From: Pseudomonadota bacterium
GTDB lineage: Bacteria > Pseudomonadota > Gammaproteobacteria > Acidithiobacillales > Acidithiobacillaceae
Direction of reading: 5' to 3'
NCBI GenBank assembly: GCA_021839095.1
Contig: JAKCBU010000036.1
Coordinates: forward strand, 1-8,071
DNA: 8,071 nucleotides
Shown: positions 1-5,484 of the stretch, one piece after another
Position numbering within the stretch: position 1 is the first letter of the stretch
Layout of the letters: each line of letters opens with the position of its first letter
Notes under the pieces: model-generated
Told to the model about the DNA's origin: nothing
The model's input: only the letters and a program-made list of their open reading frames with translations
Database searches by the model: none
Position numbers and translations under genes: made by a program

Positions 1-112
1 CCGATCTAGGGTTGCCGAAACGCTCCCGCAGCCATGGCTCCAGGGCCTGTGCCGCCAGAGGATCTACTGGAGTGGTGGCGTTGTAGTCGAGGTAGATCGG
101 TCGATCGTTCAT
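1..112 (-). CDS. Cysteine desulfurase (NifS/IscS family), N-terminal fragment
   Basis: This is a PLP-dependent class V aminotransferase-fold enzyme. The family takes sulfur from L-cysteine as an enzyme persulfide for Fe-S clusters, thiolated tRNA or other sulfur products. Only the first 37 codons are present; the gene runs off the left edge. The evidence is the family's N-terminal signature [12 protein letters not shown] at residues 7-18, followed by a helix ending in [12 protein letters not shown] (26-37), which matches the usual 'GNPSS' segment just before the PLP-binding region. The catalytic Lys and Cys lie outside the window. The ATG (complement of 110-112) is preceded by a strong Shine-Dalgarno, GGTGAGG on the minus strand (118-124), five bases away, which fixes the start. 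It is divergent from the metal operon, so a functional link is only positional. IscS, NifS, a SufS-like protein or a DndA-type enzyme cannot be told apart from this fragment. Confidence 0.9.
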   Translation of the reverse strand, partial: MNDRPIYLDYNATTPVDPLAAQALEPWLRERFGNPRS

Positions 113-169
113 GGGGTCCTCACCGATTCTTTACGGGCGTGGGAGAGCCGAAACATCCCATTGCTGCAT

Positions 170-198
170 AATATGGAAGGATCTCGGGGGCCTTGCAA
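170..198 (-). promoter_or_regulatory. Possible sigma-70-like promoter for the cysteine desulfurase
   Basis: On the minus strand a TTGCAA box (193-198) is followed, after 17 bases, by CATATT (170-175). These match the -35 and -10 consensus at 4 of 6 positions each with ideal spacing. A shifted -10, TATTAT (168-173), would give a 19-base spacer. The site is roughly 60 bases upstream of the ATG, a reasonable leader length. This is a visual match only; AT-rich hexamers in a GC-rich genome are suggestive but not proof. Confidence 0.28.
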
Positions 199-318
199 TC
201 GAAAACAGGCCAGTGGCGCAACGAAACGAGAGGGGCGCGTGCCCGTAGGGCAGCCTATCTACCCGATGTCAGGAGATCATTCATCGTACCAATGTTCCTA
301 ATAGTCCATATGTCCGTC

Positions 319-356
319 GGCTTGCCTGCACTCTGGCAAGCCCCTAATGCCAGGGG
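319..356. repeat. Overlapping inverted repeats (mutually exclusive hairpins)
   Basis: A perfect 8-bp inverted repeat, GGCTTGCC (319-326) and GGCAAGCC (335-342), encloses an 8-base loop. The right arm overlaps a second repeat, CTGGCA (333-338) with TGCCAG (348-353), and a third, CCCCT (341-345) with AGGGG (352-356). Only one of these can fold at a time. No T-run follows, so an intrinsic terminator is not supported. If the rightward promoter is near 380-406 the element is not transcribed with the operon, and a protein-binding site becomes the simpler reading. The function is unknown. Confidence 0.55.
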
Positions 357-379
357 AGCGGGGAGAGGAGCGGGCATGC

Positions 380-427
380 TTGCCTGACCGCCTGCCATCA
401 TATTATCATTTGCGAAATTGTCTAAAA
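380..427 (+). promoter_or_regulatory. Probable promoter/operator of the metal-resistance operon
   Basis: An AT-rich island (397-427) stands out in GC-rich surroundings directly upstream of the repressor gene, where ArsR/SmtB-family proteins usually bind and autoregulate. TATTAT (401-406) could be a -10 box. TTGCCT (380-385) is a possible -35 box, but the spacer would be only 15 bases. A short interrupted inverted repeat, ATTT-GCG-AAAT (408-418), lies just downstream and could be the core of a repressor site overlapping the transcription start. It has only 4-bp arms and its flanks do not extend it, so the exact operator is not established. The location is better supported than any individual box. 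Confidence 0.42.
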
Positions 428-437
428 GAGAGCAGGC

Positions 438-821
438 ATGAAGACCACCTCCAAAATTATCACCAGCCCCATGTGCGAGATCACCTGTTTCGAGCAGGAA
501 AAAGTCGCTCGGATCAAGGCTGAACTCATCAAGGATGAGGTTCTGCTCCCGCGGCTGGCCGGGCGGTACAAGCTGCTCGGCAACACCACCCGGCTCAAGA
601 TCCTGCTGGCGCTTGCCCAGGGTGAGCTGTGTGTGTGCGACATTGCCCATGTGCTCGGGCTTACGATGGCCGCCACCTCCCACCAGCTAAAACTGCTGCG
701 CGATCAAGGATGGCTCGCGATGCGCAACGACGGGAAGATGGTCTATTACCGGCTGCGGAGCGATGACCTGCTCAAGGCGCTCAAAGACGATGGCCGCCTG
801 TTGCGGGAACGGCTGGCCTGA
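438..821 (+). CDS. ArsR/SmtB-family metal-sensing repressor, CadC-like
   Basis: This 127-residue winged-helix repressor most likely blocks the operon's promoter until metal binds. The visible core is GRYKLLGNTTRLKILLAL (42-59), the metal-sensing helix GELCVCD (62-68), the recognition helix around TMAATSHQLKLLRDQGW (76-92), and the beta-wing with GKMVYYRL (99-106). Cys65 and Cys67 form the C-x-C pair shared by ArsR and CadC. An added N-terminal C-x3-C (Cys13, Cys17) matches the extra ligands of the CadC alpha3N site for Cd, Pb or Bi. The ArsR-type third Cys after C-x-C is absent (Ala70), which argues against a classic arsenic sensor. The SmtB alpha5 zinc site (Asp-x-His and His-x2-Glu) is not visible in the last helix. 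The ATG at 438 follows GAGAG (428-432) and keeps the N-terminal Cys pair. A 28-base gap leads to the ATPase, implying co-transcription. The family is certain; the metal is inferred. Confidence 0.93.
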   Translation: MKTTSKIITSPMCEITCFEQEKVARIKAELIKDEVLLPRLAGRYKLLGNTTRLKILLALAQGELCVCDIAHVLGLTMAATSHQLKLLRDQGWLAMRNDGKMVYYRLRSDDLLKALKDDGRLLRERLA

Positions 822-850
822 ATTCTGCTTTTCCAGCAAGGGGTGCGGAC

Positions 851-2863
851 ATGAACGGGGGAAGGGCGACGGGGCCGACGAGTACCGCCTGCGGCAGTCA
901 GGATGCATGCGGCTGCGGCGCGGGGCTCGCGGGCCGCGCTGCGGCCAATCCGCTGGCCGGCTTTTCCAGGACCCTCCTTTGGGCCTTTGGCCTGATCATC
1001 GCCGTGGTCGTGCCGCTCGTCGTGGCCGCCGAGCAACTCGGCGTGCTGGACATGCTGACCCGGTTCGTGCCTTGGCCGGTCTGGTTTGCCGCGGTGTTGG
1101 CCGGAGGCTGGCCCATCTTCCGCCACGTGCTCCGTGCCACCTTACGTCGCAAGGTCACTTCCCACACGCTGATGACCGTCGGCCTCGTCGCCGCGATCCT
1201 GGCCGGTGCCTGGCCAGCAGCGGTGTTGATCGTTTTCTTCATGCGGTTCGCCGATTATATCGAGCATTTCACCGCCGAGCATGCCCGGCAAGCAGTCCGG
1301 GATCTGACCGCCCTCGCGCCGGAAACCGCGCGGGTCGAGCACGAAGGCCGCGAGGTCGAGGTGCCGATCAAGCAAGTGCAAGTCGGAGAAACCGTGATCG
1401 TCCGGCCGGGGGAGAAGATTCCCGTCGATGGTGAGGTGAGCGGCGGCCAAGCCACGGTGAACCAGGCAGCCATCACCGGCGAATCCATGCCGGTCGAGGT
1501 CGGCCCCGGCGCCCGCGTGTTCGCCGCGAGCTTCGCTCAACTCGGGCACCTGCGCATTCGGGTGACGGCGGTCGGTGAAGATACCACCTTCGGGTGTGTC
1601 ATCAAGTTGGTGGAGGAGGCCGAACAGCACCGCGCCCCCATCCAGCGGGTCGCCGACAAATTCGCCGGGTGGTATCTGCCTGTCGTGGTCACGGTAGCCA
1701 CCGGCACTTTCCTCGCCAGCGGCAAACTGCTTGCCACCGCCGCCGTGCTGGTGGTGGCCTGCTCCTGCTCCTTCGCGATCGCCACCCCGGTGGCCGTGAT
1801 CGCCTCGATCGGCGCCTCGGCGCGGCGGGGGCTGCTGATCAAGGGAGGCCGGTACCTCGAAGTGCTGGCCAAGGCCACCGTAGTAGTGCTCGACAAGACC
1901 GGCACACTTACTCTCGGCCGCCCGGTCATCACCGATGTGGTCCCTCTCGGCACCGAGCTCGGTGCCGACGAGGTGCTGACGCTCGCCGCGACGGCGGAAC
2001 GCTACTCTGAGCACCCGCTCGCCGAGGCGGTGCGGGCCGCCGCTGCGCTGCGCGGGCTTCCGCTTGCCGAGCCGCAAGATTTCGAGGCGATCCCGGGTAT
2101 GGGGGTGCGCGCGCGCCTTGATGGCGAAACCGTGGCGGTGGGCGGCCGCCGCCTGCTTTCAGGGGAGGGGCTGCCGCCCATCGCCACCGACTTGGAAACG
2201 CAGGGCAAGACGCTGCTGTTCGTGATCCGCAACGGCCGACCGGTGGGCGTGCTCGCCGCCATGGATACCCTGCGCCCGGACGTACCCGAGGCCTTGGCCG
2301 AATTGCGCCGCCTCGGCATCAAACACCTGGAACTGCTGACCGGCGACAACGAGCGCACGGCTGCCGCCATTGCCGCACCGTTGGGCATTCACTGGCGCGC
2401 CAACCTGTTGCCCGAGGACAAGATCGCGGTCGTTAAGGAGTATCAACGCCGAGGCCATGTGGTGGTCATGATCGGCGACGGCGTCAACGACGCGCCCGCG
2501 CTGGCCCAGGCCGATGTGGGCATCGCCATGGGCGCCGCGGGCAGCCCCCTGGCCATGGAAGCGGCGCATATCGCGCTCATGCGCGATGACTGGAAACTGG
2601 TGCCGGAGGCTCTGCGCATCGCCCGGCGGACCATGAACACGGTCAAGATCAACATCGGCTTCACGGCCGTCTACAACCTGGCCGGCCTGGCATTGGCCGC
2701 CATGGGTTTCCTGCCGCCGGCAATGGCGGCAGCGGCGCAGGCCGGCCCGGATTTCGGCATCCTCGCCAACTCGGCGCGCCTTTTGCGCCAGGGTGGGTCA
2801 CGCCAGCAAACCCACTCCAACAAAGCCCCTGCATTGGTCGCATTGCCGAAGGAGAGGGTTTGA
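851..2863 (+). CDS. P1B-type heavy-metal-translocating ATPase with a CSC transport motif
   Basis: This inner-membrane pump (670 residues) uses ATP to export metal from the cytosol. All catalytic signatures are present: TGES (209-212) in the actuator domain, DKTGT with the phosphorylated Asp348, the P1B-specific His-Pro (388-389) within SEHPLAEA, TGDN (497-500) and GDGVNDAP (542-549). The last helix carries GPDFGILANS with Asp634, where ZntA-type pumps have a ligand Asp. The transport-helix motif is C304-S305-C306, where most family members have Cys-Pro-Cys. There is no N-terminal HMA (GMxCxxC) domain; instead a short leader has Cys14, Cys20 and Cys22. Length is near the lower end for P1B pumps, as expected without HMA domains. 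AAGGGG (838-843) sits seven bases before the ATG. The TGA overlaps the next gene's ATG by one base. With a CadC-like repressor upstream, Cd/Zn/Pb is the likely substrate class, but the CSC motif makes this uncertain. Confidence 0.94.
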   Translation: MNGGRATGPTSTACGSQDACGCGAGLAGRAAANPLAGFSRTLLWAFGLIIAVVVPLVVAAEQLGVLDMLTRFVPWPVWFAAVLAGGWPIFRHVLRATLRRKVTSHTLMTVGLVAAILAGAWPAAVLIVFFMRFADYIEHFTAEHARQAVRDLTALAPETARVEHEGREVEVPIKQVQVGETVIVRPGEKIPVDGEVSGGQATVNQAAITGESMPVEVGPGARVFAASFAQLGHLRIRVTAVGEDTTFGCVIKLVEEAEQHRAPIQRVADKFAGWYLPVVVTVATGTFLASGKLLATAAVLVVACSCSFAIATPVAVIASIGASARRGLLIKGGRYLEVLAKATVVVLDKTGTLTLGRPVITDVVPLGTELGADEVLTLAATAERYSEHPLAEAVRAAAALRGLPLAEPQDFEAIPGMGVRARLDGETVAVGGRRLLSGEGLPPIATDLETQGKTLLFVIRNGRPVGVLAAMDTLRPDVPEALAELRRLGIKHLELLTGDNERTAAAIAAPLGIHWRANLLPEDKIAVVKEYQRRGHVVVMIGDGVNDAPALAQADVGIAMGAAGSPLAMEAAHIALMRDDWKLVPEALRIARRTMNTVKINIGFTAVYNLAGLALAAMGFLPPAMAAAAQAGPDFGILANSARLLRQGGSRQQTHSNKAPALVALPKERV

Positions 2864-4320
2864 TGGGCGCATCAGGGGGCGCGGAGAAGGCGGCAACGGG
2901 GAAGGCGGTTCGGAGGCCACAACGCCCGGTCCTGGCATTTTTCCTGTTGTCACTCTTGAGCGCTTGCGCCACCTATCACCCCCAGCCGCTTTCTCCGGAA
3001 CGGTCCGCCGCCGCATTCCAGGCGCGCAGCCTCGACGATCCGAAATTGCGGGTTTTCCTCTCCGATTATGGCCGCACGCCGAAACACTGGCCCAAGCATT
3101 ACTGGAATCTGGATGATCTGGTCCTGGTGGCTCTCTATGAAAGCCCCGAGCTGGCTGTCCAGCGTGCCCGATGGCAAGTGGCCCGCGCCAATGTGGTCAC
3201 CGCCGGGCAGCGCCCCAATCCCAGCATCGGCTTTCTTTCCCAGCACCACAGCATTGCACCGGAAGGCGTGTTGCCCTGGACGCTCGGCTTTTCCTTCGAC
3301 CTACCCGTCGAAACGGCAGGCAAACGTGGCGACCGCGTCCAAGGGGCCTTGGCTTTGGCCGACGCCGCGCGGTTCCAGGTGGGGGAAAGCGCATGGCAGG
3401 TGCGGGCACTGGTTCGCCAAAGGTTCCTGGATCTGTTTGCGGCCATAGAGCAAATCAAAGTACTCAAGGCCGAAACGGCGGTGCGCAGGCGCATGCTGAA
3501 ACTGGTGGAACAACGTTTCTCCGTCGGCGAGAGTTCCGCATTTGCGGTCAACAGCATCCAATTGGATTGGCAACGGACGCATATGGCGCTCGCCACCGCC
3601 GAGGCACGCGCCGCCAGTGCACGCGCCGCATTGGCCCAAGCGCTGGGCCTGCCGCTGGGTGCCATTGCCGCTCTGCGTTTCGACTTCACGGACATGAACC
3701 GGCCCCCTGCAGGGCAAACCCCGCCCCTCGCCACCCTGGAACGGGCGGCCCTGCGCCATCGCCTGGATCTCCGGGCGGCTTTGGCCCGGTATGCCGCCGC
3801 CGAGGACACCCTCAAGCTCGAAATCGCAAAGCAGTATCCTGACATCCACTTGGGACCGGGATACGAATGGGAGGAAGGGGATAACCGGTGGGGGCTTGGC
3901 CTTACCATCACCCTCCCCATCCTGAATCAAAACCAGGGCCCCATCGCTGCGGCCAAGGGACAGGTAGCCGCGGCGGCTGCCACCTTCACCGCCCTGCAGG
4001 CCCAAGTAATCGGGCAGGTCAACCAGGCCGCCGTGGGTTATCGCGGCGCTTTGCGAACACTCCAGGCGGCCCAGGCCCTGCTGGAAGTTCAACGAAAGAA
4101 CCAGCGGTTGCTTGAGCGGCGTTACGCCTCTGGTGAAGCGGGCTCTCTCGCCTTGCTTGGGGGACACCTTGCGTACCTCGTGGCCGCACGCGATCGGGTC
4201 ATTGCCTTGTATCAGGCGCAACAAGCTCTGGGTGTGCTGGAAAATGCGGTACAGCAGCCTATGGCCTCCGTTCCCTACGGGAAAGAACTCTTATCCGGCC
4301 ATGCACGGGGGCACTCATGA
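2863..4320 (+). CDS. Outer-membrane factor lipoprotein of a tripartite efflux pump (TolC/CusC/CzcC family)
   Basis: This 485-residue protein would form the outer-membrane channel and periplasmic tunnel through which the RND pump expels its substrate. A basic stretch (RRPQRP, 17-22) leads to a hydrophobic segment ending in the lipobox LSAC with Cys35. This predicts lipid attachment, and Ala at +2 fits outer-membrane sorting. The mature part shows two OEP-type repeats with long Ala/Gln/Arg-rich helices. RPNPSIGF (about 117-124) marks the first strand region and LTITLPILNQNQGPIAAA (347-364) the matching place in the second repeat. Length is typical of the family. The ATG at 2863 overlaps the ATPase stop (TGATG) and follows GGAGAGGG (2851-2858) by four bases. 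A TTG at 2860 would add one residue and is less likely. The stop overlaps the next start as ATGA, so translation of the channel and adaptor is probably coupled. Family placement is firm; metal specificity is not encoded here. Confidence 0.92.
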   Translation: MGASGGAEKAATGKAVRRPQRPVLAFFLLSLLSACATYHPQPLSPERSAAAFQARSLDDPKLRVFLSDYGRTPKHWPKHYWNLDDLVLVALYESPELAVQRARWQVARANVVTAGQRPNPSIGFLSQHHSIAPEGVLPWTLGFSFDLPVETAGKRGDRVQGALALADAARFQVGESAWQVRALVRQRFLDLFAAIEQIKVLKAETAVRRRMLKLVEQRFSVGESSAFAVNSIQLDWQRTHMALATAEARAASARAALAQALGLPLGAIAALRFDFTDMNRPPAGQTPPLATLERAALRHRLDLRAALARYAAAEDTLKLEIAKQYPDIHLGPGYEWEEGDNRWGLGLTITLPILNQNQGPIAAAKGQVAAAAATFTALQAQVIGQVNQAAVGYRGALRTLQAAQALLEVQRKNQRLLERRYASGEAGSLALLGGHLAYLVAARDRVIALYQAQQALGVLENAVQQPMASVPYGKELLSGHARGHS

Positions 4321-5444
4321 AACGGAATCGACGGAATCTCCTGGCGGCCGGCATAGTGGGCGCGTTGCTGCTCGCAGCGGGCTGGGCTTGGTTTGGCATG
4401 AACGGGCGTCTCGAAGCCGGCGAAAGCCATAGGGCGGTTTCGCAGGGGCTGCCGCCGACCACCATCGCGACGCGCGGTCTGCAGGTCATTGTCTTGGGCC
4501 AGGCGTTGCAAGCGCAAGCCGGCATCCGGACGCAGACGCTCGTTCCCGCGCGCTATCGGAGCCAAGTCCGCGCCTATGGCCTGGTCCTCGACCCGCAGCC
4601 GCTTCTGGCATTGCGCGCAAGCTATGCTACGGCCTTGGGCCAACTAGGCGTGGCCCGTTCCGTCGCCACCACCTCACAGCGGGAATATGAGCGACTGCGC
4701 CTCTTGAATCGGGACGACCAGAACGTTTCCATCAAAACCGTGCAGGCGGCGCAAGGCGCGTATCAGTCTGCGCAGGCGCGCCTCGCCGCGGCATTGACCA
4801 AGGTCGCCAATCTGCAGCAGACGGCGATTACGCAATGGGGACCCGTACTGGCCCGATGGGCCTTGCACCATGCCACTGGTCCTCTGACCCGTCTATTCAA
4901 CGGGCAGGACGCCCTCTTGCTGGTCACGCTGCCGCCGGGTCTGGCCCTCCCCTCCATGCCGACGGTTGTCCAGGTCGACAACGGCAATATGCCCGCATCC
5001 GCCGCCACCTTGGTTTCCGCTTCGCCGCAAAGCGATCCCGGCATCCAGGGGGCGACTTATTTTTATCTGATGCCCGCACGTGAGGTGCGCATGGGCATGC
5101 GGGTGGTGGTGGATGTGCCGCTGGCGGGGCAGACGATGCAGGGTGTCGTGGTGCCGGATTCCGCGGTGCTGTGGTATGCCGATCAAGCCTGGGTCTATCT
5201 GCAAACCGCCGCGGAGCATTTTGTCCGGCATCGGGTGTCCACGCAGGCTCCGGTCCGGGGCGGCTGGTTCGAGACGGACCTCAGGCCGGGGCAACGGGTG
5301 GTGACGCAAGGGGCCCAACTACTCCTTTCCCAGGAGATGTTGGCCCCGTCGGCAAGCGGGGGGACAGGCGAAGGCGCAGAGGAACACAAAGAGCAAAAGG
5401 GTTCCGGAAGCCACGGGGCCGATGAAGACCAGGATAACGATTAA
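4317..5444 (+). CDS. RND-type periplasmic adaptor (membrane fusion protein), reduced form
   Basis: A 375-residue adaptor bridging RND pump and outer-membrane channel. An N-terminal hydrophobic segment (about 8-28, after KRNRR) anchors or exports it. Residues about 98-131 and 138-168 form an antiparallel alpha-hairpin. Near its tip lie Arg126, Leu130 and Ser138, resembling the RLS docking motif of TolC-binding adaptors but with one extra residue before Ser. Later parts look like the beta-barrel and membrane-proximal domains: TYFYLMPAREVRMGMRVVVD (247-266), GVVVPDSAVLWYADQAWVYL (276-295) and LRPGQRVVTQGAQLL (322-336). The two halves of the lipoyl domain that normally flank the hairpin are hard to find: the chain passes almost directly from DPQPLLAL into the helix. 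The C-terminus (348-375) is a charged tail with 11 Asp/Glu and two His. The start overlaps the preceding stop (ATGA). Position between channel and pump supports the role; the substrate is unknown. Confidence 0.85.
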   Translation: MKRNRRNLLAAGIVGALLLAAGWAWFGMNGRLEAGESHRAVSQGLPPTTIATRGLQVIVLGQALQAQAGIRTQTLVPARYRSQVRAYGLVLDPQPLLALRASYATALGQLGVARSVATTSQREYERLRLLNRDDQNVSIKTVQAAQGAYQSAQARLAAALTKVANLQQTAITQWGPVLARWALHHATGPLTRLFNGQDALLLVTLPPGLALPSMPTVVQVDNGNMPASAATLVSASPQSDPGIQGATYFYLMPAREVRMGMRVVVDVPLAGQTMQGVVVPDSAVLWYADQAWVYLQTAAEHFVRHRVSTQAPVRGGWFETDLRPGQRVVTQGAQLLLSQEMLAPSASGGTGEGAEEHKEQKGSGSHGADEDQDND

Positions 5445-5474
5445 GCCCGGTCACTGAACCGTCTACCGCATTTC

Positions 5475-5478
5475 GGAG
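5475..5478 (+). promoter_or_regulatory. Ribosome binding site of the RND pump gene
   Basis: GGAG lies six bases before the ATG at 5485 in the 40-base gap after the adaptor gene. It decides the start of the pump: the first residues MLKAIIRFSIRFRG lead straight into the first membrane helix, as in other RND pumps. No hairpin terminator or promoter was seen in the gap, so the pump is probably on the same transcript. Confidence 0.6.
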
Positions 5479-5484
5479 TCCGCC

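Larger units (their letters stand above)
113..437. other. Divergent intergenic region between cysteine desulfurase and the metal operon
   Basis: This 325-base stretch has no convincing gene. It separates two divergently transcribed genes and must carry both 5' control regions. From left to right it contains the Shine-Dalgarno of the leftward gene (118-124), a possible leftward promoter (170-198), a 5-bp hairpin TGCCC/GGGCA with a 3-base loop (240-252), a cluster of overlapping inverted repeats (319-356), a 9-bp direct repeat GCTTGCCTG (320-328 and 378-386), and an AT-rich island (397-427) directly before the ArsR-family gene. A TTG-started open frame at 193-387 shows no recognisable protein features and is not called. 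No tRNA, terminator with a U-tract or transposon end was recognised. Confidence 0.7.

Noticed and set aside
113..135. GGGGTCCTCACC near the desulfurase start as a Tn3-type terminal inverted repeat
   Set aside because: Similarity to the Tn21-like end is limited to a few bases, it overlaps a good ribosome binding site, and no partner repeat or transposase is present.
240..252. TGCCC-GTA-GGGCA hairpin as a terminator
   Set aside because: It has only a 5-bp stem, no following T-run on either strand and no gene ending nearby, so it is probably chance.
193..387. Open frame of 64 codons with a TTG start in the intergenic region
   Set aside because: No Shine-Dalgarno was found, the composition is Arg-rich and low-similarity looking, it overlaps the inverted repeats, and it has no recognisable motif.
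390..437. GCCTGC (390-395) pairing with GCAGGC (432-437) to hide the repressor's ribosome binding site
   Set aside because: The arms are only 6 bp with a 36-base loop, and a transcript starting from the likely -10 at 401-406 would not contain the left arm.
438..821. Classic arsenic-responsive ArsR
   Set aside because: The C-x-C is not followed by the third Cys of the plasmid ArsR arsenic site, an N-terminal C-x3-C pair points to CadC type, and no arsenic genes (arsB, arsC, acr3) follow.
1142..2077. 311-codon open frame on the minus strand inside the ATPase gene
   Set aside because: The plus-strand frame carries every P1B catalytic motif. Long antisense frames are common in GC-rich coding DNA, and this one is Gly/His/Arg-rich with no family signature.
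3301..4224. 307-codon open frame on the minus strand inside the outer-membrane factor gene
   Set aside because: It is a shadow of the plus-strand OEP-family gene with no plausible motif or ribosome binding site evidence.
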